NCBI GenBank assembly: GCA_964372025.1
Contig: CAYJPF010000001.1
Span: forward strand, 76,307 to 140,306
Reading direction: 5' to 3'
DNA length: 64,000 nucleotides
Source of the DNA: CAYJBP01 sp964372025
GTDB lineage: Bacteria > Bacillota > Dehalobacteriia > UBA4068
The position numbers were made by a program, and so were the translations under genes. Positions 24,546-33,467 of the stretch are shown piece by piece (positions within the stretch are counted from its first letter, which is position 1; the number at the start of each line of letters is the position of its first letter). Under the pieces are notes generated by a model, which saw only the letters and a list, made by a program, of their open reading frames with translations, was not told the DNA's origin and made no database searches.

Positions 24546-25310
24546 TCACATATTCTCCTTTCTTAATCTATCTTCTGCAAATTGACATTGAGCTTCTGAT
24601 AATTCACTGCCAATACATTTTAATCCCATTCTTTTACAAGCAATAGCAGTAGTTCCTGTTCCTATAAAACTATCATAAATTATGCTATCTTTATTTGCAT
24701 ACATAGATAATAATTTTTCACATAGCTCACTTGAATATGTCGCCTTGTTTAAAGAGCAAGAGCCATCATTATTTTTAGCTTCTATAAAATTATAATATGT
24801 TGTATATTGCTTTATACCATTATCTCTGACACTTAATATATCTTTATTCATATAGAAAGTTTTAGCTTCACTCTTCCTACAGAAGACAAATACAAACTCC
24901 CAAATTCTTGTTAATCTGTTATGAGACATATTATTTGGAAGTGCACTTTTCTTTTTCCATGATATAGTATCAGCAATTATAAACTCTGTGTTTTCCATAA
25001 TTTTATTAATTACTTGGTATATTAAATATGGTTTGTCAGTCGAATAAGAAATGTTATACAAAACTACTCCATTTTTATTTAGTATTTTATCATATTGCTC
25101 AAATAAGTCAGATGACCATTGCAAATATTTTTCGTCTGTCATACTATCTACTTGCGGAATGTCATAATGTGTTTTTTGCTCTTTTGACCATGTTCCTCTT
25201 TTTTTACTTGTATTATATGGGGGAGATGTTAAAATAATATTTACTTTATAATCTCTTTCTATCATTTTCCTCATAGTTGCAAAGCAATCTTCGTTAAATA
25301 TCTTTATCAT
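24546..25310 (-). CDS. Beta-class DNA methyltransferase (N4-cytosine or N6-adenine)
   Basis: 254 residues after AAAGGAG. NIILTSPPYNTS near the N-terminus is the catalytic motif and IIYDSFIGTGTTAIACKR near the C-terminus is SAM motif I, so the motif order is that of beta-class enzymes. First gene behind the promoter at 25349-25377. No partner nuclease is seen. Confidence 0.88.
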   Translation of the reverse strand: MIKIFNEDCFATMRKMIERDYKVNIILTSPPYNTSKKRGTWSKEQKTHYDIPQVDSMTDEKYLQWSSDLFEQYDKILNKNGVVLYNISYSTDKPYLIYQVINKIMENTEFIIADTISWKKKSALPNNMSHNRLTRIWEFVFVFCRKSEAKTFYMNKDILSVRDNGIKQYTTYYNFIEAKNNDGSCSLNKATYSSELCEKLLSMYANKDSIIYDSFIGTGTTAIACKRMGLKCIGSELSEAQCQFAEDRLRKENM

Positions 25311-25348
25311 ATATTCTCCTTTCTTAATCTAAAATATAACTTAAATAT

Positions 25349-25377
25349 ATGATACCATAATATTTAACATTTGTCAA
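25349..25377 (-). promoter_or_regulatory. Promoter of the 25310-20828 operon
   Basis: TTGACA (25372-25377), 17 bp, TATCAT (25349-25354). Confidence 0.75.
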
Positions 25378-25385
25378 GCTATATT

Positions 25386-25844
25386 TTATAATTCCTTTCC
25401 ACAGTGTGGGCAAAAACATTTTACAACTGGTGGCGTTTCGCCAACAGATGATTTAAATTTGCTATTTATATCTAATAAGCTTTGATTTAAATCTATTTCA
25501 AATTTAGCATACTTACTTCCACTTCTATTTTTTAATTTTGCACAATGTTTGCACGAACAATTAGGACACTCTGTTTTAAAAATATCTTCGACATACTTAT
25601 CTATATGCCCACATTTTAGGCATTTATATCCAATTGTAGGAAGCCATCCACTATCTAGTTCTACTGCTTTCCATTTTTTAGGATTTATTCTTTGACAATC
25701 TTCTTTGATATCGCATGCTATTTTTCTATACCCTTCTCTTTTTTTACTGTTTTTAATTTTCCAATCTAACCATTTTGAAACTTCGGTATTTCTTAACTCT
25801 TCTTCTATTTTCTTTTGAAATTCTTCATGTATATTTTTAGACAT
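25386..25844 (-). CDS. Multi-zinc-ribbon protein, 152 aa
   Basis: ATG after AAAGGAG. Cys pairs CLKCGH, CPNCSCKHC and CFCPHCG suggest two zinc ribbons in the C-terminal half; the N-terminus is basic. No specific family; possibly nucleic-acid binding. Last gene of the 33405-25386 run. Confidence 0.6.
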   Translation of the reverse strand: MSKNIHEEFQKKIEEELRNTEVSKWLDWKIKNSKKREGYRKIACDIKEDCQRINPKKWKAVELDSGWLPTIGYKCLKCGHIDKYVEDIFKTECPNCSCKHCAKLKNRSGSKYAKFEIDLNQSLLDINSKFKSSVGETPPVVKCFCPHCGKEL

Positions 25845-25856
25845 AAAATTCTCCTT

Positions 25857-26159
25857 TTATTCCCCCTCATTCTTTCTCCTGTAAGGTATAAAAATAGGTT
25901 TACTACCTATAGTTCCACCTTTACCTTCTTCTTGAACAGAAGTTATTTCAATAGTTCCACCTTTAGTTTTGCCTTTTAGAATTACATCGCTTTCTTCAAA
26001 TTGATGTTTGCATTTGTAACAACGATTATTGTGTTTAAGCTCAGCTAATGTGTCATTTACTAAACAAGATATGGCTAAAGCTACTTTATCATCTACAAAA
26101 GCCATATCCCTATTTAAAGCTGATTGTCTTAAAAGCTCTAATCTTTCTATTAAAGTCAT
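25857..26159 (-). CDS. Unknown protein, 100 aa
   Basis: The start at 26159 (MTLIERLELLRQ...) follows GCGAGGTG. Contains CYKCKHQF, then a Gly/Thr-rich tail. No function recognised. Confidence 0.6.
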   Translation of the reverse strand: MTLIERLELLRQSALNRDMAFVDDKVALAISCLVNDTLAELKHNNRCYKCKHQFEESDVILKGKTKGGTIEITSVQEEGKGGTIGSKPIFIPYRRKNEGE

Positions 26160-26161
26160 AA

Positions 26162-26392
26162 TTACACCTCGCAATCTTCTTTTTTTATTACTTCAAATAA
26201 CAGCCATTCATTATAGTTTATATTCATAGCCTGCAAAATTATATAAGATTCGTTGTTATAGTATATATCTGCTGTATTACTGTTTGGGTGACAAGCTTTT
26301 ATAAAACTCTTAGGGTGTGATTTTATCAAAGTTCCACTTACAGAATTTACTTTTGTAGTTTGATTTTGATTTGTGTTATAAGTATTTAACAT
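26162..26392 (-). CDS. Unknown protein, 76 aa
   Basis: ATG after GGGGGTATAAATT. A small protein (MLNTYNTNQNQTTKVNSVSG...). No recognised domain. Confidence 0.55.
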   Translation of the reverse strand: MLNTYNTNQNQTTKVNSVSGTLIKSHPKSFIKACHPNSNTADIYYNNESYIILQAMNINYNEWLLFEVIKKEDCEV

Positions 26393-26404
26393 AATTTATA
26401 CCCC

Positions 26405-27076
26405 CTAATTAATCCAATCTAATGTTGGCAACCCTTTATATCCTTTCTCCCATACAAACCAAGCATAACAAGCAGCACTACTCATTCTTTTTGGTGTACC
26501 ATCTTTATTTAAGATAACATTTCCATCTTTATCTTTTGCATTAAAATCTCCATTTATTCCACATAATAATCTGCCTGATGCGACATATATTCTAATAGGA
26601 GGATTTTCTTTGAAAAATTGTTTTCTACCTTCGCTCTCTAAAAACGTTATTTTTAAAAACATGGCGACTTTATTGCCTTCAGGTATAATTTCAAGTGACT
26701 TTTCTATAAATTCTTTTGCATAGCTATAAGGAGGATTTGTAATTATATCTCCATTGAATTTAACATTTGTATTTAGAAAGTCAATAATCTTAGTATTGTG
26801 ATTTCCTCTTTTTATTATGTCGCTCCCTATTACATTATATCCACGATCAACTAAAACATCTGCTAAATGCCATTCTCCAACAGCACATTCCCATATGTTT
26901 TTATTAAAATCCTCTTGTTCTAAGAGCAATTCTATAGCTTTCGGTTCAGTGGCGTAATAATCGTGCTCCTCACGTTCTCCTTCGCTGTGAGATGATGCAC
27001 CAAGAGTAACAAATGTAGATTTTTTATTGCCAATCCAATCTTTATTTTCATTTATTTCCAGACATCTATCTATCAT
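26405..27076 (-). CDS. DNA N6-adenine methyltransferase-like protein (NPPY)
   Basis: 223 residues after GAGGTTAAAATC. Contains YYATEPKAIELLL, a Rossmann core with IWECAVGEW (motif I) and DIITNPPYSYAKEF (catalytic NPPY), then RMSSAACYAWFVW. This arrangement is common in phage methyltransferases. Fourth methyltransferase-like gene in the window. Confidence 0.82.
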   Translation of the reverse strand: MIDRCLEINENKDWIGNKKSTFVTLGASSHSEGEREEHDYYATEPKAIELLLEQEDFNKNIWECAVGEWHLADVLVDRGYNVIGSDIIKRGNHNTKIIDFLNTNVKFNGDIITNPPYSYAKEFIEKSLEIIPEGNKVAMFLKITFLESEGRKQFFKENPPIRIYVASGRLLCGINGDFNAKDKDGNVILNKDGTPKRMSSAACYAWFVWEKGYKGLPTLDWIN

Positions 27077-27080
27077 GATT

Positions 27081-27422
27081 TTAACCTCTATTCTTAATAA
27101 TTAAATTGTAATTTCCTATCTCATCCATTTTAAGCCTCTCTATATATGTAGCACTTGTGCTATCAGGAAGAAAGTATTGTTCATTTTCTTTTTTGTTGCC
27201 TAATGCATCTACTGTATAAAACGAACGTTTTATTTTCGTAATTTGAGACTTAATTAATTCCACAATACCATCATTATATTTATTATCTACGAATTTTAAA
27301 TCTATAGTATAATTTCCATTTGCCCTCATTATAATAGATTCTCTGATTACAGTTTTTATCTTTATTGTCACATTTGAGAATTCGATCTCCCAATCTGAAA
27401 CGCCTATTGCAAATTTATTCAT
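27081..27422 (-). CDS. Unknown protein, 113 aa, paralogue of the 28663 gene
   Basis: ATG after GAGGAGATAAG. Beta-rich, starting MNKFAIGVSDWEIEFSNVTIKIK and ending IGNYNLIIKNRG. It resembles the 28663-29049 protein (SVVTDWILTFKS...NLVFEK) in layout, so the two may be paralogues. Function unknown. Confidence 0.6.
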   Translation of the reverse strand: MNKFAIGVSDWEIEFSNVTIKIKTVIRESIIMRANGNYTIDLKFVDNKYNDGIVELIKSQITKIKRSFYTVDALGNKKENEQYFLPDSTSATYIERLKMDEIGNYNLIIKNRG

Positions 27423-27613
27423 TTCTTATCTCCTCTCATTAATTTTTGTTGACTAGGTAAAAGATTTTTCCAATTTATTAATTCATAGTGAATATTAGGC
27501 TCACAATCTAAATTATACCATCCTCTATTTATAAGTCGCTCAATAAACTTTACCATTTCTAAGCATAAATGAATTTGTTCTTTATTCATTCTCTGAATTT
27601 GGTCTTTATTCAC
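27419..27613 (-). CDS. Unknown protein, 64 aa
   Basis: The start is uncertain. A GTG at 27613, overlapping the ThyX-like stop as GTGAATAA, is preferred to ATGs further upstream that would overlap more. Helical, ending SQQKLMRGDKK. No family. Confidence 0.5.
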   Translation of the reverse strand: MNKDQIQRMNKEQIHLCLEMVKFIERLINRGWYNLDCEPNIHYELINWKNLLPSQQKLMRGDKK

Positions 27614-28226
27614 TACTATCATTCCAATCTTTTTCAAACATTTCATTATACATCTTATATCTGCGTTCAATATGCAACAAATCTTCTACTTTTCCATTGC
27701 AGTGAATTAAAAATTTAGGCAATATTTTTTGACTACACATTTGAAATTCTGGACAACCAAGCCTATATATACAATTGGGAACTAACACTTGATATAATTC
27801 TGGCTCTTTGTCTTTGATAGCCATTTTAAAATCTTCTGCAAGTTCTCTTGTCTCATTTGATGATTGAAAGCACAATCTTTTTCTATAGACGTCAATATTG
27901 CTTTGCATATTTATATCACCATCAAAATTCACCAATTCATCTTGCGACAATTTTCCTCTATCAATCCCTGTTCTGTCTGAACGTCTTGTTTCTATAAAGC
28001 ATTCAAATTTATGACGTGACCAATGGGTTGCACACCACGACTTAATTCCCTTCCAAGAGAAATTGATATGTCCTAGTCTTATTGGAGAATGCTCTGAGAT
28101 TAATAAATCTAATTTAAATTTACTACTAGGGACATTGTCTGTGCCATCTTTTCCAACAGTTGTTCTACATTTATTTTTAATGTCTACCCAATCTATATTT
28201 ATTTTATTTAAAATTGTTTTAAACAT
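27606..28226 (-). CDS. thyX: ThyX-like flavin-dependent thymidylate synthase
   Basis: 206 residues after AGAAAGGAAG. SEHSPIRLGHINFSW, THWSRHKFECFIETRRSDRTG and the later KRLCFQSSNETRE follow the divergent phage ThyX pattern, with an RHK/ETRRSDRTG stretch in place of the classic RHR(x7)S signature. It would make dTMP for the dUTPase and reductase genes at the right end. Annotated by pattern, so activity is not certain. Confidence 0.7.
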   Translation of the reverse strand: MFKTILNKINIDWVDIKNKCRTTVGKDGTDNVPSSKFKLDLLISEHSPIRLGHINFSWKGIKSWCATHWSRHKFECFIETRRSDRTGIDRGKLSQDELVNFDGDINMQSNIDVYRKRLCFQSSNETRELAEDFKMAIKDKEPELYQVLVPNCIYRLGCPEFQMCSQKILPKFLIHCNGKVEDLLHIERRYKMYNEMFEKDWNDSSE

Positions 28227-28237
28227 ATGCTTCCTTT

Positions 28238-28648
28238 CTATATTCTCTGAAAAATCATATCTAGTATAGTTTCTTTTTCATTTTTACTCAATTCAACCCA
28301 TTTATAAGCAAGTTCTGTTAAAAATTCTGCTTCATCACTTTCTTTATATTCTCTCTGATATTCCATCTCCATCTCTTCTCTTGGCGTCATTTGACTTGAC
28401 TCAATAATACCTTCAAGTTTTGATATTGATTTTTCAACAGTTTCTTTAAGATTATCTTGCGTATAAAAGTCAGCTTTTAATTCCTCGATCACCCCATCTG
28501 CGTTTTCAATTATTGAGTCTATATCTGACTTGCAATTGTAACATTTGTTACTTCCAAATATTGGAGATACAAATCCACACTTACTACAAATCACCATCGA
28601 TGGGTTGAGTCTGTTTTTTATCCAATAAGTTTTATCATCTATTTTCAT
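28238..28648 (-). CDS. Zinc-ribbon protein, 136 aa
   Basis: ATG after GAAAGGAAATG. CSKCGF...CYNCKS gives an N-terminal Cys4 ribbon (about 22-42), followed by acidic helices. No function recognised. Confidence 0.6.
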   Translation of the reverse strand: MKIDDKTYWIKNRLNPSMVICSKCGFVSPIFGSNKCYNCKSDIDSIIENADGVIEELKADFYTQDNLKETVEKSISKLEGIIESSQMTPREEMEMEYQREYKESDEAEFLTELAYKWVELSKNEKETILDMIFQRI

Positions 28649-28662
28649 ATTTCATTTCCTTT

Positions 28663-29049
28663 CTATTTTTCAAATACTAAATTATAGCACGCAGAGCCAT
28701 ATATTGCATTCCCTTCCATTATAACATTTTTCTCTGTAGTAAAATTCTTTATATACGCAATTTGATTTTTAAGAAAATGCACATGATACTCTTTTAAATC
28801 ATTATTTTCATACATTGTGAAAATTACTTTTATCTGTATAATTGGCAATTTAAATAATTTTACAATATCCTCTCTAGGCTCATAATCATAAAGAGTTAAT
28901 TGAGTATTAAAAATATTTAAATTAAATAAATCTTTTTCACTTAATACATTATTTAAAGCGTTGGAATTTAATATAGCTTTTAATTTTACACTTTCTTGAG
29001 ATTTAAAAGTTAATATCCAATCAGTAACCACAGATATTTTTAAACTCAT
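28663..29049 (-). CDS. Unknown beta-rich protein, 128 aa
   Basis: ATG after AAAGGAAATG. Possible paralogue of the 27081 protein (DWILTFKSQESVKLK). No recognised domain. Confidence 0.6.
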   Translation of the reverse strand: MSLKISVVTDWILTFKSQESVKLKAILNSNALNNVLSEKDLFNLNIFNTQLTLYDYEPREDIVKLFKLPIIQIKVIFTMYENNDLKEYHVHFLKNQIAYIKNFTTEKNVIMEGNAIYGSACYNLVFEK

Positions 29050-29052
29050 ATT

Positions 29053-29508
29053 TCATTTCCTTTCTTCTAACTCTTCTATCTTTCTACAATTTTCTATTAG
29101 TGCTATTTCTCCAAATCTTTCGATATATTCACTAATCAATAATTCATCCATCATATAAAGTGGAGAACACTCATCTAAACATGTAGCCTCCCCATCTTTG
29201 AACTTTTCATCATCATCTGCAAACCATATCAGAGGGCAAGAAATACATCGTCTATTATGATACCTACGGTATATCATAGAATATTCACATAAGAAACAAC
29301 TAAATATAGGATTACTGAATTTTTCAAAATATGGGTGAGTGCAATCTAATTTATGTTGCTCTATTATATATAGCTTTTTCAAGTCATCAATATTCAGATT
29401 TTTAAATTTATTTCCTAGTTTAGCCTCTTCGGTAATCCAGTCTGCTATCCAATTCCACATACTTCTATGTAGTGAAATTGCTGTTGACTTTAAGTTTGCT
29501 TTCTTCAT
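29053..29508 (-). CDS. REHR-type Cys protein
   Basis: 151 residues after GAGGAGGTTATTT. Contains LHRSMWNWIADWI near the start, CFLCEY and CISCPLIWF, and ENCRKIEELEERK at the end, the same order as the 11826 and 19206 proteins. Function unknown. Confidence 0.65.
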   Translation of the reverse strand: MKKANLKSTAISLHRSMWNWIADWITEEAKLGNKFKNLNIDDLKKLYIIEQHKLDCTHPYFEKFSNPIFSCFLCEYSMIYRRYHNRRCISCPLIWFADDDEKFKDGEATCLDECSPLYMMDELLISEYIERFGEIALIENCRKIEELEERK

Positions 29509-29881
29509 AAATAACCTCCTCTTTGTTTATAGGTAAATTCGCCACTCTAATTTCTTCTTTGAATATTCTTACCATTTTTTTATCTTCTTCATTTCCATCT
29601 TGTAATTTTTCAATCCAGTCACTACGATCAATTATTAGTTTTTTTACAATTTTATCTTGGGCTTTTTCAATAAATTTTTCTGTGCACCACATTCCTATAG
29701 AATACATTCCATTGAATACAGATTTATCCAGCATATCAATTAAGTTAATATCATTTCTTGTTATGTCAATTGGAATTGCAGTCCAATGAGCTGGGATTTT
29801 TTCTTTATGATTGTTATATTTAAATTCTAATTTATAAAATTTTGTGTTCTTAGGAAGTTTCGCAAATATTTCAAATCTCAT
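29465..29881 (-). CDS. Unknown protein, 138 aa
   Basis: ATG after GAAGGTAAAAT; overlaps the start of the next gene by 44 bp. Alpha/beta, starting MRFEIFAKLPKNTKFYKLEF. No family. Confidence 0.6.
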   Translation of the reverse strand: MRFEIFAKLPKNTKFYKLEFKYNNHKEKIPAHWTAIPIDITRNDINLIDMLDKSVFNGMYSIGMWCTEKFIEKAQDKIVKKLIIDRSDWIEKLQDGNEEDKKMVRIFKEEIRVANLPINKEEVIYEESKLKVNSNFTT

Positions 29882-30231
29882 GTTATTTTACCTTCGTATT
29901 TGAGTTCTTGAATTAAAAAATCATATAGTTGTTTTGAAGTCTCAAGATAATATGTTTTATGCTCACCGCCTAAACTTGTTTTAATTGGATATTCAAGTGC
30001 CTTAGCTCCAAAATCTAAATCAAACACCCAGTGTGAAATCCAATTGCTACCCTCATCATCAAATATAAATTCTAACAATTCAATTATAGAGCACATAGAT
30101 GTGTTACAATTAATGCTCATAAAATCATCATTTAATTTCGACAATGCATCTGATATCTCATTGTCCACCTCTGAACGTAATTTTATTTCGTCTAAATATT
30201 TTTCAAATCCTTCATATGATAAAATTCTCAT
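29878..30231 (-). CDS. Unknown protein, 117 aa
   Basis: ATG after GAGGACTAG with a 4-bp overlap to the next gene. Contains the stretch DDEGSNWISHWVFDLDFGAK. A soluble small protein without a recognised domain. Confidence 0.6.
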   Translation of the reverse strand: MRILSYEGFEKYLDEIKLRSEVDNEISDALSKLNDDFMSINCNTSMCSIIELLEFIFDDEGSNWISHWVFDLDFGAKALEYPIKTSLGGEHKTYYLETSKQLYDFLIQELKYEGKIT

Positions 30232-30232
30232 T

Positions 30233-30667
30233 TTAACTAGTCCTCCATTCTCTCGATTTATAATATAAATTCAATTTTATTTCATCTATATCTTCCTTAT
30301 AAAAAAATGCTTCATTTATTATATCTTCCAATAATATACAATTTTTAGTAAACATATCTAATGAATGTTTACTTATAGTGCACCCTAAAGTATTTGTAAC
30401 TATCGAAGGCTTATTCATAAGAAAAGAATAATCTGAGGTCATATCTATAATCATATTTTCAATAGGAGTTTTTGTTACTAATGTTGCCAAATTCCATTGA
30501 GAATTATTTTTTAAGTTTATCATAAAAGCACTTTCTCTTAAATGTTTATGTGTATTACTAACAATTGTATGTGCTAATTCAAGAGGGATATTGACTAGTG
30601 TATATGCAACTACATATTTGTCATCCATAAATTTTTCGCTTTCGATTCTAATTGTAAATTTTCTCAT
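30233..30667 (-). CDS. Unknown protein, 144 aa
   Basis: The start at 30667 (MRKFTIRIES...) follows AAAGGAG; an upstream start would overlap the mom-like gene. No recognised domain. Confidence 0.6.
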   Translation of the reverse strand: MRKFTIRIESEKFMDDKYVVAYTLVNIPLELAHTIVSNTHKHLRESAFMINLKNNSQWNLATLVTKTPIENMIIDMTSDYSFLMNKPSIVTNTLGCTISKHSLDMFTKNCILLEDIINEAFFYKEDIDEIKLNLYYKSREWRTS

Positions 30668-30668
30668 T

Positions 30669-31325
30669 TTATTTTTCTCCTTTCTTGATGATTTTATCGT
30701 GTTTAAAATCACCCAAAACATACTTTAAACTGATTTCTTTTGGGTAAGGCAATGTTTGATATCTCAAAGATTTTATCCATTGCTTTTTAATTCGCTTATC
30801 AGAGGCACAAAAGTAAATATATCGATGTTTTGCACTTCTAAATTTTCTAAACACTTCTTGGGATTTATCGTTTACATAATGCCTACTATGTTTGTTGTCT
30901 GGAGTGTATTTGTCTGTCCTTGCTTTTGTCTTTCCAGTATAAATAAAATTACAAGCTTGATAAATATATCCATTATGATTCATATCTGTATCACTATATG
31001 ATACGACAATCCAATTTTTATATTTTAATTGTTTTAAGCAATCTGATACAAATCTACTTAAAGGCTCTTCATATTCTTCAACTCTGCACAAACGATTTAA
31101 TTCATATACATTTGAGGAAAATTCTTCACCACATACACCTTTGCATAAGCTATTACTTGCTGGTTTTCCGAATGTGCAAACAGCCATCAAATTTTGATTT
31201 TCATCAAAAGCTCCAAATGCAATTGTTATCTGTGGTTTTCTTCCTGAATAATGACGTGGAAGTAAAAATCCTACTGCCACATCATAACTTATAATATCAA
31301 AACTATATTGTTTCTTCTCTTGCAT
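30669..31325 (-). CDS. Mom-like DNA modification protein (GNAT fold)
   Basis: 218 residues after GAGGAAGCTGAAG. LPRHYSGRKPQITIAFGAFD, VCTFGKPASNSL, YELNRLCR, LSRFVSDCL and VVSYSDTDMNHNGYIYQACN occur in the order found in phage Mu Mom and its relatives, which modify adenine in DNA to block restriction. No Com-like regulator is evident. The upstream HNH/AP2 endonuclease gene overlaps its start by 23 bp. Confidence 0.82.
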   Translation of the reverse strand: MQEKKQYSFDIISYDVAVGFLLPRHYSGRKPQITIAFGAFDENQNLMAVCTFGKPASNSLCKGVCGEEFSSNVYELNRLCRVEEYEEPLSRFVSDCLKQLKYKNWIVVSYSDTDMNHNGYIYQACNFIYTGKTKARTDKYTPDNKHSRHYVNDKSQEVFRKFRSAKHRYIYFCASDKRIKKQWIKSLRYQTLPYPKEISLKYVLGDFKHDKIIKKGEK

Positions 31326-32109
31326 CTTCAGCTTCCTCTAAATCTGGCTGTGTGGCTTCTTCTTTTATAATTCCTGTAAAATCTTGCCTATAGATTTCTC
31401 CATCCCATTCCCCATGATATTTTATTTCGGCATTTCTTCTAGCTTTAATTGCATCTTCAATGTGTTCAAATGTTCCTAAATATTTTCTTTTATTGTCAAT
31501 ATCAATTTGTGCTATAAATTTTCCAAATTTATTCATTTTTACTCCAGTATATCCACTTTTATTGTTTATCTTTTTCTTAATATTTATGTTATTTTGTGAT
31601 TTTGTAGCATATCTTAAATTACATTTTCGATTATCTGATTTGTTGTGATTAATATGATCTACCAAATAATTTTCCTTATCAAGTATTAATTTATGTAAAA
31701 ACAACGTCTTGTTAGTTCCGTTACGAGCATTTGCGATTACATATTGGTTATATTTATCAATTCTCCAACAATATTTTTCTACCTTTTTATAATCTTCATC
31801 ATCGATCATAAATTGTTCATTTTTATTAGTTATACCAATAATGACATTTTCTAATTCCTTTGATTTTTCCCATCTAATGCTTTTTGTATTTTTTTGCATT
31901 TTAGAGTTTTCAATTTTGAGGCAACCACAACTTTTAATTCCCCCATTCGTTAAATTGCTTGTTGTAGCAATATGAGTTTTACCACAATCGCACAAACAAT
32001 TCCAATATATAACTGTTCTATTCTTTGTTGTTTTTACATAATTAATTTTTTCTAAATTTTTACTTATAACTAATAATCTTGTAAATTTTTGCCCTGTCAA
32101 ATCTTTCAT
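31303..32109 (-). CDS. HNH homing endonuclease with AP2 DNA-binding domain
   Basis: 268 residues after GAGGAACTAT. The N-terminal part has a Cys-rich segment (CLCDCGKTHIATTSNLTNGG, CGCL). The HNH part has LVDHINHNKSDNRKCNLRYA, and an AP2-like part has SGYTGVKMNKFGKFIAQI then YLGTF. It ends in a Glu-rich tail that overlaps the mom-like gene. A free-standing homing endonuclease, probably inserted between the RNA ligase and mom-like genes. Confidence 0.9.
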   Translation of the reverse strand: MKDLTGQKFTRLLVISKNLEKINYVKTTKNRTVIYWNCLCDCGKTHIATTSNLTNGGIKSCGCLKIENSKMQKNTKSIRWEKSKELENVIIGITNKNEQFMIDDEDYKKVEKYCWRIDKYNQYVIANARNGTNKTLFLHKLILDKENYLVDHINHNKSDNRKCNLRYATKSQNNINIKKKINNKSGYTGVKMNKFGKFIAQIDIDNKRKYLGTFEHIEDAIKARRNAEIKYHGEWDGEIYRQDFTGIIKEEATQPDLEEAEDAREETI

Positions 32110-33405
32110 TTATAGTTCCTCTACAATATCATAATCTGTAGTATCAATTTGATTTTCTTCTATTTCAGAAGTTATTATTCCAGATACAACTTTAAATTCA
32201 TAATTTTTCTTTTTAAATGCTTTAAATGAACCTCTATTTTCAATTCTTACTACAACACCTTCTTTAATATGTGTTTTGCCTATATCGTCAACGCCATCAT
32301 AATATTTAGCAACCCTTTCTTGTAAATCTTCCCAATTAGTATAAATGAATGTTTCATATATTGGTACAAATTTCAATCCCATTTGTTCAACTCTTGCTTT
32401 AGCAAACCAAGTAGGATACTCAACTTCAATGCCATCTTCATTTGTCATAGTCATTCTGTATCCATAAAAATCATTTTCACCTTTAGCACAACCATAATCA
32501 AAGAACGTATATTCTCCATATTGTTTTACAAACTCTTTTGACACTTTGCTATTCTTGCAAGCTCCCATTATTGGAGTCTCTTCATTTACATAGCCAACAA
32601 TCTCTCCATATAGTGTTTCACCCTTTTCTAATTTAGGAGTAATTTCATTGTGCCATTTTTCTCTAAATGAATTATCTCCATACCAACCATCTGCTTTTGA
32701 TTTCTCAAAATTAAGAACAACTCTTCTGCTTCCTGAAACAGTTTTGTACTCTGTAACTTTTTTTGGTTTTAAAAATGGAATCAATCTTGGAACTTTAGTT
32801 GTAGCTATTGTGTATGATTGACGTGTGCTCGTTCCGTGAATTTTCAAGCTTATTGTACAAATATCCCCAGCGAAAAACTCATTTTCACAGTAGTCTAATT
32901 GACTCGTATCTTTATGCTCTTTGAAATGTAGATACTTTGTTTTAGGCTCTTTCTTTTTATTTTTATTATTGTTTAAGTTTTCAGACCTTGCTCTAGTATT
33001 TGATTTAGGAATATATTTTTCACAAATTACTATTCCATTTAAAATATTGATTTTGTCACCTGTTTTTAACGTAGATATGTCTACAAAAGGTTCTAAACTT
33101 TTAATTGGTAAAAATAAACCATCTGACTTTTCTCCTCTAAGGGATAAAGCTCTAATATTCCTTTTATCTGGATCAAGAAACCCACCTATATTATTTCCAT
33201 CTGCATCCTTCTTTCTTAAAAGATTATTATGTTCGGCGAATTCTATGCCAACCTTTCCATCTGTAGGAAAATAAATTCCTTTTTCCCCCTCTTGCATATT
33301 TGTAGAAACGATTACATTGTTTCCAAAGCATTCTCCTACAAGCAGTCTGTCTGCATTAGTATGTTTTCTTAAATTTTTTAATTCTGTTATGTATGCAAAA
33401 TACAT
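32110..33405 (-). CDS. RNA ligase, Rnl5-like
   Basis: 431 residues after GAAAGGAAG. LKIHGTS (K188 as the adenylated Lys of KxxG) with a preceding beta-barrel-like N-terminal domain matches the DRB0094/Rnl5-type order (OB then nucleotidyltransferase). Downstream motifs include YGEIVGY and HIKEGVVVR (motif IV/V-like KEGVV). Likely seals breaks in tRNA or other RNA, with the PNK at 16933 supplying end processing. Confidence 0.87.
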   Translation of the reverse strand: MYFAYITELKNLRKHTNADRLLVGECFGNNVIVSTNMQEGEKGIYFPTDGKVGIEFAEHNNLLRKKDADGNNIGGFLDPDKRNIRALSLRGEKSDGLFLPIKSLEPFVDISTLKTGDKINILNGIVICEKYIPKSNTRARSENLNNNKNKKKEPKTKYLHFKEHKDTSQLDYCENEFFAGDICTISLKIHGTSTRQSYTIATTKVPRLIPFLKPKKVTEYKTVSGSRRVVLNFEKSKADGWYGDNSFREKWHNEITPKLEKGETLYGEIVGYVNEETPIMGACKNSKVSKEFVKQYGEYTFFDYGCAKGENDFYGYRMTMTNEDGIEVEYPTWFAKARVEQMGLKFVPIYETFIYTNWEDLQERVAKYYDGVDDIGKTHIKEGVVVRIENRGSFKAFKKKNYEFKVVSGIITSEIEENQIDTTDYDIVEEL

Positions 33406-33436
33406 TTATTCCACTTCCTTTCTATTTATTTTCTTA

Positions 33437-33465
33437 ATTATATCATAATTGTTACTTGATGTCAA
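33437..33465 (-). promoter_or_regulatory. Promoter of the 33405-25386 operon
   Basis: TTGACA (33460-33465), 17 bp, TATAAT (33437-33442). It abuts the stop of the sigma-like gene at 33468. Confidence 0.85.
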
Positions 33466-33467
33466 GC

